Source: Watersipora subatra (lineage: Eukaryota; Bryozoa; Gymnolaemata; Cheilostomatida; Watersiporidae). From it: a DNA stretch of 64,000 bases. The notes under the pieces are model-generated. The model was given only the letters and a program-made list of their open reading frames with translations, had not been told where the DNA came from and did no database searches. The stretch spans positions 13,253,869 to 13,317,868 of the forward strand of contig NC_088711.1 of the NCBI RefSeq assembly GCF_963576615.1. Reading direction: 5' to 3'. The position numbers and the translations under genes were made by a program. Shown piece after piece: positions 25,301 through 33,359 of this stretch (position 1 is its first letter; each line of letters opens with the position of its first letter).

Positions 25301-28300
25301 GTGTAGCAACTGAGAACTTATAGCTGATACTAAGGTTGTGATAAAATAAGCTAACTCGACAACCTAATTACCGTAGACCGGTAGAATTGGTAGTCGGTAC
25401 TCAAATGTTTACACAGCATTTAGAGGAAGTTAATATGACAAGCTTTCAATTTCCCTTATTTGAGGCATTTGAAACATTCATAATAATGTATCTGTAGCTG
25501 GATTTAAAATTTTATTCTAGCCAACATGAGCAAATACAAAATAAAATATAGGCCTATGCCAATAGAGCCGCATAGGACTAGACTTTTATCGCATTAGCCG
25601 ATGTGAATATGAGAGATAGAGACAGGTTGTACCACGCGGTACATCATTTTGGGCAAGTCTGGGCATGTTTTTTTGGCCTGAGCGTTTTTAACGTGATCAA
25701 TTTTTTTAATTTTAATCTTCAAATATCTTGACAATGAGATCACCTAACACAACAAACAACATATCAACTGATGGACACAAAAAACTTTCTTTTAAAACCA
25801 ACTCAAATTTGACGCAACCACATCTTTAAGGAGCTAATGGAAGCCTCAGGTGTAAGGTATTTTTTCTAGTAACAAAAAATGAAAACTATTAAATTCTAAT
25901 AATTGATGCTACTCCGGTATCCTAATGTATATCAGAGTTGTCTTTTCTCCCTGTAGTACTACGACTTAAGAGCAGCCAAGCAGTGAAGTGCTAGTATTCT
26001 GCTTAGCTACTTGGGAAAAGCCAGTATTGCGTGAAAAGCCTGGTTCCCATATACGTCGCAAAGCACCGGTGACAGCACCGCAGGCTATTAGCGGTGAAGT
26101 GGGAACCTACGCGCCGGATACTGCTAAGGATCGCCGGTAGTTGCCGGCAGCAGCGCCATAGTTTAGCGCTGTTCAAATTTCGCAAAAGGCCGCAGGCAAA
26201 ACCTCCCCGAAATGCACTGTACGGCTGAAGGTCACCATTATAGAAACTGCATGGTGAGAGAACATTTTATTTGATTACGCGATTATGTTTAGCCATGCAG
26301 CTTATATGTGAACATAAGCCGCCGAGCCTCACATCGCAAACGTTTTGCTGCGCAAGTAACCGCCGGAGTCTCGCAATCGATATGGGAACCAGGCTCAACT
26401 AGCATGATAATTGGTAGGTTTTGGCTAAAATATTAAAATTTCATATCATAAAGAAGTTCACAGAATATGACTACAAAGTTTTCACAAATATTTTGTACTG
26501 ATTAGTAAAAACAAGAAAGATACTACGTGTTCACAGTGCAACTGCTGTAACCAGTAGTGTAACATCTTAACGCTGTAGTTGTAGAACTGCTTACAATGCA
26601 TTACTCACTAATCTTATTTTAATGTTGTTCATGTTAGTGTGGCTTGCTACAACCATTATATCTTAGCTACACAAGCTTGCTTAGAATAGCCTTGTCAATG
26701 CTTGTGTGGTTTCTGATCTTTTGACTTAGTATTTTTGCTACATACAAAGCACAACCTTGTTGTTATATCAATCAGCTGCTGGACAGGTTTCAACGAAAAC
26801 AGATGATATTTGCTTGTGCTATATCATACGCTTCCTTTACTTCTACTAGACTCACAAACACAATAGTGCTGGCAGCTCTGCTTCTAGCATGTTTATTACG
26901 CTGCTGTGACGCTGGCTAAACCAAGTAGAATAAAAAGAAGACCGTACCTCTTACCGAAGACCATACCTCGTACCTCTTACGCAGATGTTCATATTCCAAG
27001 GCCACAGAAATGTTAACGCTCAGCTCAATCCTTTCATAGGAGACGTTTAGCACTATCATGTAGTTGTTTGTCTCCAGGGTCATATGAATCAGTTTGTCCT
27101 TGAAGTAGATTTTATGGTATTGTAGGATGTAATCTATGCGCTTCTGAAGGTCTTTTATTGCCTGTATCAATAAAAAATACCATAAAAGTGTATTGATATA
27201 GTTCAGCTTATGATGCCAAAGATTCTGATATAAATAATTGGCTGAAATCCTATTTATTCGTTAGTGTGGTTAAAGTTAGGGGATATGCTGGAACCCAAGC
27301 GAAATATGCTCTGCAAGAGCAACCAACTTTAGTGATAGTATTTTCTTCAATATTTGGGTGTAAAGAACTGAAAAAGGAATTTGTTTAAACTTTCTCAACC
27401 TGCTGGACCTGCCACAAATAAAATAAGAATTTGACCTTGTCAGAGTTGCTCCATTATATAATGTTAATTATGCAAAACTTTTCTTCTTTCATTTCACTAA
27501 ATGAATTCTTTCACGAAGAAAAATCCATCATATTATCTATCTACCAAATTCATCTAAAGCCTTTGCATTTACACATACCATGTATCTAATATACCATACA
27601 TATACCTATTATAATTATTATAATAAAAGTTTTCATAACAAACACATTTTATACACTGGCATCTATTATAGATGCCAATGTATTTATGAATGAGTGTATC
27701 TACAAAGCAATGTCAATATATTCAGCATCTTTAGTATGATCAGGAAAGACACCAGTTATGATAGTTTCACCAGATCTGGTTTATGACATATTGAAAACTT
27801 TTATGGTTAGTTTTGCTTGAATGAGTTGTAGTCAACCTGCATAACTTGAAGCAGTTGTAAAAATTATCCCAATCTCATGTTAAAAAACTATGAATTGTGA
27901 ATTAAATAAATTAATTCCCAACTCATTAGTTATAAGAAACTAAATTTATTTGGAGGTTAGAGAACAAACCTTGCATGTGATTGGCTCTTTATGTTGTGGA
28001 ATGAAAATATTAAATTTTTGGTTTTGTTAGGTTGCTACTAAGCAAAACAATTATTCCTCTAAAATAATTCAAAGCATATTGCAGCCATAGTCATAATAAA
28101 TATACTCATGAAGGTTATTTAAGAATTGATCACACAAAATTATACGGCAAACGCTTGTTTAGAGGACTTGCAACTCCTGTAAGATATATTTTAAAAAAAC
28201 AGATTTAAAAAAAAACAGAATTATCACATTACTATAATAAAAGCAAAAAATACTCTGGTTATAGCCGATGGTCATAGTGCCAATAGCTACTGTGCGGAGT

Positions 28301-31021
28301 TATTCTACCAATAATTTATGCTATTTTCAGATTTGTCAAGTTTATAGTTTCATTTATGGATTTGCAAGGCTTTGACAGTTCACTCTTAACTTATGTAATA
28401 TAAACAGAGGGTGTGCGGTTTAACATCAGCTTTTGGTCACAATCTATTCAACAAAACAGTTTTAAAAGGGATTGTCTGGATTCTGAATTGACTTCCTCTG
28501 GTACAAATAGTGCAAATAATTTTAATCTATTCTATTGCTAGTGAACTACTTTGTTAAGTATGTTATGCACCATAAACTGCACATATACCAAAAAAACATG
28601 TAATATAAAAAGTACACTGAACTTTTTTAAAAAATATCAGATTAATAGACAAGGCTAAGCTAAGGAAAATACCCTCGTATCCGTAGCAACTCATTCGCTA
28701 GCCTGTTTTTCTCAGACTTTTGGGGGAAATCTTAATGCTAATAAAAATAGTTTGTGTGTTTTAAATAGTAGTGTGATGGATTTGTCAATCTTAGCTTTCC
28801 TGTAATTAGACCTTTAAAATAGATAAACCGCTATGCAGCCACGTTGGGAGGAAAGCCAATGGATAAGCACACCAAAGTCACTATACAAGTAGCTGTGATC
28901 CAGCATTCTAGGGGAGCGGGGGGGGGGGGGGGGATTATGTGACAAGAGACAAAGCAGAGAGCAGTGAAGCTAAGAGCAAAGGAGTGCAGGCTTATGTTCT
29001 AAATCACGGGAAAGTATAAACAGTAATCAATAGCATTAGAAATTCAACCAATTGGGTACTCATTGTATATTCATTTCAGCATTACGCTGAATTGTATCGA
29101 ATTGCATTCAATTCAATTGTTCTCTGTCTACTCTTTGGTTGAATAATAAAAAGTCATGCTGTGCAACTGGCCACACTGTTTGCCGAAATTAAAGTTGTGT
29201 TGGAGATCTATTACTCATTCAGTATAAGACAAGTTCTATGCAAACAGCACTTGGAAGTGACTAGTCCAGTGGTTCCCAAATGATGGGGAATTCCCAAATG
29301 AAGGGGGGAAATTTTCATTTTTAGGGGGGGAATTCTGGCCTTTATTTATAAATTTTTGCTGATACATTGTATTTGCAAAGCTGTCCATAATAGTTACATA
29401 ATAGTTACATAATAGTTACATAATAGTTACATAATAGTTACATGCTGCATATTGTTGTTTGTTATTAATAAACTAGGTGTTTATTACATTGCGTACTATC
29501 TTGTCATTCATAGTTTTATCATACTTTCTATAACTTTGGAGATTTTCTACTTCCTTTTTACCAATAAGATTCTGACCAGACTTTTATAAAGATAGTTGAA
29601 CTACTAGATGCTGTGATACTTCAGACTTAAAGAAAAACATAAGCAAACGTGTTAAAACTTCTGCCAAGAATGTAGCTTCACTAAAATGGCTGCTATTAGT
29701 TAAATTGAAATATACCAATCAAGGTACAGAATTGAATCCTGCGATCCGATTGCAGTTAGCATTCTAATTGTACCTCTACTGTAGAGAGATATCCTTTACT
29801 GTCAAGAAGTGTCGGAGGGCCTCCATAGACCTTCTTATATGAGTTGTCTTCACATGCCTCAACTACACCTGAGCTAGTCAGTTTCAGACAGCAATGCAGG
29901 TCATAGCCAGATGTCGCCACAGCGGTGCCTTCTGCGTGGCTGCCGATACAATGTACAGATGATATGATGTCCGAAAGATGCTGTCGAAATAATTGATGCT
30001 GAATCGTTCTCACCAACTCTAAAAAAGCATATGTGGACTTATGGTTACTAATCATTTTAATCTTACACGTAATTTAAACCATAACTGTCCCATACAACTT
30101 TTATCGTATTTGCTAAGTAAATCAGACGTGCTGATTCCGATTTTGTACTCAAAATAAAGATTAGTCCACTAACTTTCAGAGTGATGAAGGCTTTTTTACA
30201 GCGTTTTAATATCGGTCTCGAAAACAACACGATCGGCACAACAAGCTCCGCCCATAAATACATGACGTAACCTAGCTTTTTAGGAGCAGAAGTTACGTAG
30301 GGATGTTTAGACCAATTTAGAATAATAAAGATGGTTGTTTTAAAATCCATTAATATCTAAATTCAGCCTTAAAAATAATCTCAGTCTTTTCTGAAAGACT
30401 GAGATTTAAGACTAATAAGCTATTTAACATTGCATATTTAAAAAAGCGCGATGGTGTTAAAATCGCACTTTGTTGAACTCACTTTTCTCGACGTTCAGCC
30501 TATTTAAACATCATGTAACAAGCTACGAGCAATTTTAAATAGTTTATATAACTTTCATAAAAGACTGAGATTATTTTACAGGCTGGATTTAGATAATAAT
30601 GGGTTTTAAGACACCCATCTCTATTATTCTAAATCGAGCTAAATATTCCTAACTTCCGTTCCTGAAAAAGCTAGGTTTCGTCACATATTTATGGGCGGAA
30701 CTTGTAATGCCGATTGTGATGCTTTCGAAATGGATATTGAAACGCTTTAAAAAAGCCTAAATGACTTTGAAGGTTAGTGGACCAATCTTTATTTTGAGTA
30801 CAAAATCGGAATCGGCGTGTCTGATTTACCTAGAAAATACAATAAAAGTTGCACGTGGCAGTTATAGTTTAAAGGTTTAATTAAAGCAATAATCACTTAT
30901 GTTAGGTAGGTTGAAAAGTGGATACTCACGTTGTTTTGTAGCTAGTACCGCTTCTGATTGATTGTCCAGGTATTGATATTCCACCTGGTGAAATACAGGC
31001 ATCCAGGTGTACAGAGCATGA
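7139..31021 (-). CDS. Gene B: Mab-21/cGAS-like fold protein, probable pseudoenzyme with CaaX-like end
   Basis: Paralogue of gene A, assembled from six exons: 30930-31021 (start uncertain), 29774-30018, 26974-27161, 18851-18967, 18279-18434, 7139-7391. All junctions keep frame, and from the core exon onward the intron phases match gene A. Family landmarks are present: G-S (CIGSHAEG), GGPP..LLDSKGYLST, LWKVSYSR (the WRLSFS-type motif), and SSFFLKHAFLK in the C-terminal helical part. The acid pair of the active site reads G-Y-D instead of D-Y-D, and the third acid is N (SVNIS). Both changes should abolish the two-metal chemistry, so a catalytically dead receptor or scaffold is inferred. The protein ends GWGCALM, a candidate prenylation box. 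The first exon or exons were not resolved. Introns reach 8-11 kb and hold many repeats. Confidence 0.75.
7916..8600. mobile_element. Foldback element with about 90-bp terminal inverted repeats
   Basis: The left arm (about 7920-8010, containing GGCTAGCCTGGT, CACTCAAGGATTTC and GGGTAGACCCACTAATCG) is repeated in inverted form at about 8505-8595. The interior has a 62-codon frame without known motifs. The element lies in the last intron of gene B. Ends and target duplication are not resolved. Confidence 0.7.
9135..9270 (-). repeat. SINE-like repeat, copy 1
   Basis: Read on the minus strand it has an A-box-like CTAAAGGGTTAG and a B-box-like GAGGTTCCGAGGTC, followed by a body ending near a TATA tract. 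Its body (TATAGTGATAAAGTT and CAGTGTTTGTCTGC-type pieces) resembles the copy at 45695-45835. Confidence 0.45.
9605..9700 (+). repeat. tRNA-derived SINE head
   Basis: The region 9605-9665 contains GTAGTGGCTATTACTCTGG followed by a B-box-like AGAGGTTCAAGCC at about 9641, spaced as in a tRNA. No full cloverleaf was found, so a SINE or tRNA pseudogene is more likely than a functional tRNA. Confidence 0.4.
12117..12590 (+). repeat. Dispersed repeat R2, copy 1
   Basis: Starts with the head AAGATGTGGTTGCGTCAAA and runs about 470 bp through GCTCAGGCCAAAA, TGCCCAGACTTGCCC and CCGACTACCAATTCTA. A diverged inverted copy lies at 25370-25826. The 64-codon frame at 12291 falls inside the repeat and is not conserved in the other copy (indels), so it is not called a gene. 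Confidence 0.8.
13590..13662 (-). repeat. tRNA-derived SINE head or tRNA pseudogene
   Basis: On the minus strand, an A-box-like TAGTGAATTGGATACGG is followed by a B-box-like GAGTTCAAATCC with tRNA-like spacing. The stem halves do not pair well enough to claim a working tRNA. A 131-codon minus-strand frame crosses this unit and is probably fortuitous. Confidence 0.45.
13655..15080. repeat. Inverted duplication, arm A
   Basis: Blocks of this arm recur in inverted order and orientation at 19745-22810: 13655-14100 with 22370-22810, about 14280-14400 with about 21510-21590, 14550-14580 with about 21440-21465, and 14745-15075 with 19750-20075. Identity is clearly below 100 percent with many indels, so the duplication is not recent. 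R2 copies outside the arms (12117-12590 and 25370-25826) fit the same mirror symmetry, so the original duplication may have been larger. Confidence 0.75.
13891..14580 (-). pseudogene. Two-exon mini-gene 3' end, arm A copy
   Basis: On the minus strand, a short exon ends EEDRRME at 14557 with donor GTAAAT. A second exon, 13891-13947, begins after ..TTACAG and encodes DVYVIPPAEAALSVWKLP followed by a stop. The arm B copy (21400-22574) keeps both splice sites, frame and stop. In this copy an in-frame TAA lies just upstream of the first exon's end and the ADRRQQRY coding part seen in arm B is absent, so it is probably broken. The protein family is not recognised. Confidence 0.35.
15290..15420. repeat. 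Possible terminal segment of a DNA element
   Basis: The phrase GTACTTTTCGGACTATTAG followed by GGTGCGGCTATT resembles the ends of a dispersed element type I recall from several animal genomes. Only one end is convincing here. Confidence 0.25.
15690..16810. repeat. Diverged tandem duplications with splice-like borders
   Basis: The phrase AAAAGGTAAGTA followed by TTCAATGTTGTA occurs near 15757 and again near 16645. The phrase TTCATTTCCTTC ... TTTTTTCCAGCTACGAGTA occurs near 16520 and again near 16755, about 235 bp apart. These look like duplicated acceptor and donor regions upstream of the Helitron piece. No exon could be assembled. Confidence 0.5.
16864..17040 (+). pseudogene. Helitron Rep/helicase C-terminal fragment
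   Basis: The frame reads LLPCFSHDQLYVACSKVG and then KLFVHTPDRKTKNVVYP. This matches the highly conserved end of Helitron helicases (FSHGQLYVACSRVG ... TKNVVYP). Only this terminal SF1 helicase piece is present; helicase motifs I-V and the Rep HUH domain were not seen. The frame continues to 17202 with hydrophobic sequence unlike Helitron protein. It sits between exons 6 and 7 of gene B on the opposite strand and is a dead fragment. Confidence 0.8.
17767..18060. repeat. Dispersed repeat starting CTAGCTGTACTACCCGGC
   Basis: The GC-rich head CTACCCGGCGTTGCCCGGG at 17775 is followed by AT-rich sequence containing two diverged copies of a unit of about 107 bp (CATATCATGAG..AAAAGTGTTT and CATATCATAAGG..AAATGTTT). 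A shorter copy of the head is at 11899. The pattern is that of the terminus of a dispersed element. Confidence 0.5.
18279..18967 (-). CDS. Gene B exons 5 and 6 (Mab-21 domain second half)
   Basis: Exon 5 is 18851-18967: acceptor ctacag, then IIGFPNDLVARPEKAYGR and LWKVSYSRNE, donor GTGAGG. Exon 6 is 18279-18434: acceptor atttag, then EKLTLLRLMKLIKQH, SSFFLKHAFLKMTTDYPKAS, donor GTACAA. Lengths of 117 and 156 nt keep frame with the preceding exon (ends in AG) and the last exon (begins with one base). Counterparts in gene A are 126 and 153 nt at identical phases. The intron between them is 416 bp. Both exons lie in the spacer between the two arms of the inverted duplication. Confidence 0.8.
19480..19728. 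repeat. Imperfect tandem repeat, 29-bp unit
   Basis: About seven to eight copies of a unit like CAAGCACTGGTAGATGAATG plus TCAGTCTAT, most regular from 19590 to 19728 and degraded upstream. There are no spacers, so it is a minisatellite. Confidence 0.8.
20079..21318. mobile_element. Tc1/mariner-like non-autonomous element in arm B
   Basis: Ends CAGTCATACTTCAACTTACG and its near inverse CGTAAGTTGAAGTATTACTG are flanked by TA on both sides (20077-20078, 21319-21320), the Tc1/mariner target duplication. A second inner inverted pair (GAGCTCGTATGT / CTCGTATGTTAG type) supports long terminal repeats. The 1240-bp interior has no DDE transposase. Arm A lacks it at the matching place, so it arrived after the duplication. 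Confidence 0.75.
21400..22574 (+). CDS. Two-exon mini-gene 3' end, arm B copy (unknown family)
   Basis: An exon ending at 21464 encodes ADRRQQRYAAEEDRRME with donor GTAAAT. A second exon, 22515-22574, follows acceptor gttgcag and encodes DVYVYRFISEAVVSVWKLP with a stop. Relative to arm A the second exon differs by one codon in length, so frame and stop are conserved despite many substitutions. The start exon was not found; the first exon may begin just after TCAG near 21400. The protein is unrecognised. A real short gene, or the 3' end of a mobile element, are both possible. Confidence 0.35.
22840..23420. repeat. Direct duplication, unit about 348 bp
   Basis: Sequence from about 22843 (GACCAAAGTGATAATGG, AAAGGGTACTG, GTAATGTACTGGGTG) is repeated from about 23190 with few changes, 348 bp apart. 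The frames found here (23230 plus, 23256 minus) lie within the repeat and are not called. At 23095 between the copies is GGGGGGCTGTATGTCATTGG, related to the palindrome at 1227. Confidence 0.75.
23575..24075. repeat. Direct duplication, copy 1 of a unit of about 500 bp
   Basis: Matches 24478-25010 at about 905-bp spacing, including ACTTTCACTGCTTTGGACAT, AATGTGCACA and AATCTGTCTAGTTATGTATA. On the minus strand both copies contain a coding-like phrase EYFGIPTDVQSSES followed by an acidic run, broken by a stop in this copy. Confidence 0.7.
24478..25010. repeat. Direct duplication, copy 2, with an open minus-strand phrase
   Basis: Second copy of the unit. The minus-strand frame 24517-24747 reads DSDILDTYNEYFGIPTDVQ and SSESKGNDDDIF. 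It is better conserved between copies than flanking DNA appears to be, but no family or splice partners were recognised. Confidence 0.6.
25370..25826 (-). repeat. Dispersed repeat R2, copy 2 (inverted relative to copy 1)
   Basis: The reverse complement begins TTAAAGATGTGGTTGCGTCA and follows copy 1 (12117-12590) for about 450 bp with small indels. The same head also starts the repeat of about 330 bp at 14745-15075 and 19750-20075, whose bodies differ. Confidence 0.8.
26037..26395. mobile_element. GC-richer MITE with AGCCTGGTTCCCATAT ends
   Basis: The 16-bp ends AGCCTGGTTCCCATAT and ATATGGGAACCAGGCT are perfect inverted repeats 359 bp apart, enclosing a locally GC-rich interior. A short minus-strand frame (26003-26185) overlaps it and is not a gene. 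Target duplication was not resolved. Confidence 0.75.
26974..31021 (-). CDS. Gene B exons 2-4 (core nucleotidyltransferase fold)
   Basis: Exon 29774-30018 carries CIGSHAEGTAVATSGYDLHC and GGPPTLLDSKGYLSTVE, aligned with the G-S and acid-pair region of gene A. Exon 26974-27161 begins AIKDLQKRIDY and ends IELSVNISVALEY...LRKR, aligned with QLDIDIVVCLKA in gene A. Exon 30930-31021 has donor GTGAGT and an acceptor (catttttag) conserved with gene A exon 2, but its open frame (HALYTWMPVF...) requires a different incoming phase, so either the start differs or this end has decayed. Intron 30019-29773 boundaries are clean, and the 911-bp intron 30019-30929 is nearly filled by a TTAA foldback element. 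Confidence 0.7.
27162..29773. other. Gene B intron
   Basis: AT-rich intron with a G17-type homopolymer run near 28917-28934, a possible hAT-like end CAGTGGTTCCCAAATG at 29269, and five copies of an 11-bp repeat (ATAATAGTTAC, about 29388-29441). No additional exon seen. Confidence 0.5.
29388..29441. repeat. 11-bp tandem repeat (ATAATAGTTAC x5)
   Basis: Five near-perfect tandem copies of an 11-bp unit within an intron of gene B. Confidence 0.85.
30074..30872. mobile_element. TTAA-flanked foldback element, copy 1
   Basis: Long inverted repeats of about 300 bp each, ending TTAAACCATAACTG and CAGTTATAGTTTAA, with an inner hairpin (CTCAGTCTTTTCTGAAAGAC). A second copy in opposite orientation is at 57999-58795. 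TTAA at both outer borders is the target-site signature of piggyBac-type elements, but the ends do not otherwise prove that family. There is no transposase. The 95-codon minus-strand frame inside (30063-30350) recurs in the other copy only as part of the arm. Confidence 0.8.
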
Positions 31022-31045
31022 CTAAAAATGATAGCTATACTTGTA

Positions 31046-33015
31046 CTGGTGTAAACTTCACCGTTTTCTCTTTTCTTTTGTTTTAATGTTATTGAGACTT
31101 ATTCTTCAGTTTCTTTGTAAACATATTAGCCATAAATATGTGAAAATCTTTCTTAAGATGCTTTTAGTCAACTTTATTTATGGTACGATTTATGAGCGAC
31201 CAAACTGGCATTCATTTAGCTGATGAAGTTTGTACTCAAATAAACCAAGAGCCCTATGTATCACAGCGATGACAATGTTTTAATACTACTAAAGTGTGAT
31301 CAGCTTGATTTACAGCCCTGAGAGTATAGAAAGGGTCAAATAAAAGATCAGCTACATATGAGTTTTTAACACCTGCCTCTTCTCAACATATTTTATGTTT
31401 TGAAGGAAGCTGCAGTTTTCAAAGTCTCAGACAGCCCACTTGATGCATATATCTCTAATCAAAAATCTTAAATTCATTCTCTCAGATTCAACAACTTCCT
31501 TAATCATAACGAAACATGGGATTCGGATAGATTCTTATCCTGTGTCAAAAGTCTGGTATCCGTACAGCACTGTATAGCCAGCCACACCCTGTCCTATTAT
31601 AAATAACTCACTCTCGCCAGAAGTAACTTACTCTTGCTAGAGCTCGTCCCAGTTCCTCTCGTTTTACCTACAAACATGTAGCAAAAGTTCCTTATCAATT
31701 CTAAACTAAAGATTCTTGCACACAAAGTTTGCATTGAATGCATGTATATCCATTAGGCAATACTATAATGATAAGATCTTAGTAAACAGGCATGAACTAC
31801 CAGCGCTGTCTGCCAGTCAGGTTCTATCTGTAAACATTACAGTAAGCTCATTATCCTACTTCAAAGGGTCATACTGAATCTATCTTGCTAGAAAAGCATG
31901 AAAGTTCTTAATAAAACTACATGTAGTAGGAGTCCTTTAGAACAAGGGTACTACGAGGGATGCAATAGCCGCTTATCGCATTGATCTTAGTACCCACGGT
32001 TAGAATGTTTTAAAAATAATGGTCGCAATTGATGTCAAGGTTGCTATTACAACTTGATGATGAATTCTATATTGAATTGAATAATCAAAAAAGCCTTTAT
32101 TGGCAAGCAAGATGAAAGAGTGATATTGGACAACATAGATATTGTAGTAAAACAATTAATATTACAAGATGTAGTAACCACAAACCACAGATATATATAT
32201 TGCATAAAATAGATTAGAATATATCATATTTTGGAGGGCATAGAAAATATCATACAGCCGTTTACTGATTGAGCGTTAGTGTGAGTGTTGTATGAGATTA
32301 TATTTCCTCTATTGTTTGCGGAACGAGTTACCTCATCTTCAGGAACAGAGGCTCTAGCTGTCGCAACAACAAATTTCAAGCACTTTTATGACTACTAAAC
32401 TTCAACTAATAATAAATGAAGTGACTATGATAATAACAACAGTAATTCCGCGGGAAACAAGATTAACGAGTCAGGCATTTGTTCAACAGTCAGCAAAAAA
32501 GTTGGATTAAAATTTTTATGCAAATGACAGATGGATAGATTAATAGATCTGTTCATAAAATAAATTACAGTGTTCCTTGAGTTTTAAGTAGAGAAGAAAA
32601 CTGCTAAGTTTTATCATCTTTCTAACTAGTAACTTACTAACTGAAACAAGTTCTATTTAAGTTGAATCAAGTTGATCTAACTAGTGCTGAGACACAACAC
32701 AAACGAGTCAGGATATTTTAAAGCAACACGAAACTAAAAGCTCTCATTTGAAAAGCCTTCTGAAAGGTGGTGAAAGATGTCTGTAAAACATAAGAGCAAC
32801 AGTAATAGAGTTATTAGCTAACGTAGTTGGTTATTATTAATTAATTTGGTTACCGCGACAACTGGTGAGGCTGAGGTCATCCATATTACATTTTTATTAT
32901 TGTTTAAACTCACATGTAGTGTGGAGTATTACATAAATATCTTAGGCTTTCCTGTGATTGGCCAGTAATACAAAAGCTGGCTTCTATGGAAAGCTGGGGA
33001 CTGGCTAACAAGACC
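31046..33015. other. Upstream of gene B, no gene resolved
   Basis: The 5' exon or exons and promoter of gene B should lie here or further up. A 36-bp exon-like segment at 31632-31667 has good splice borders but the wrong phase. Nothing else was supported. Confidence 0.4.
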
Positions 33016-33018
33016 ACA

Positions 33019-33353
33019 GGTGTCCTTTAGTGGGATATTGCCGAAGCCGAGCCGTAGGCTACACACACACGCACGCACGCACGCACACACACACAAAACA
33101 ACGGTTGTTTGCGTGTGTGTGTGAGCGTGTGTGAGAGCGAGCGTGTGTGTGTGAGAGCGTGTGTGTGTGAGAGCGAGCGTGTGTGTGTGAGAGCGTGTGT
33201 GAGAGCGAGCGTGTGTGTGAGAGCGTGTGTGTGAGAGCGTGTGTGTGTGAGAGCGAGCGTGTGTGTGTGAGAGCGAGCGTGTGTGAGAGCATGTGTGTGT
33301 AGCCTATGGCTCAGGTTTGTGTAACCTTCGGCAATGTCCCGCTTAAGGACATC
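33019..33353. repeat. GT/GA microsatellite inside a palindromic element
   Basis: Arms of about 45-50 bp (GGTGTCCTTTAGTGGGATAT, TTGCCGAAG, GCCGTAGGCTACACACA on the left; their inverse on the right, 33300-33353) enclose a CA/CG tract and a long GTGTGTGAGAGCGAGC-type array (33061-33300). The 111- and 77-codon minus-strand frames (His-Thr-Leu repeats) are microsatellite translations. Confidence 0.85.
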
Positions 33354-33359
33354 TGTGAA

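Noticed and set aside
31632..31667. A 36-bp exon-like segment (VKREELGRALAR) with good splice borders upstream of gene B.
   Set aside because: Its phase does not match the open frame of the next exon, and 12 residues are too few to judge.
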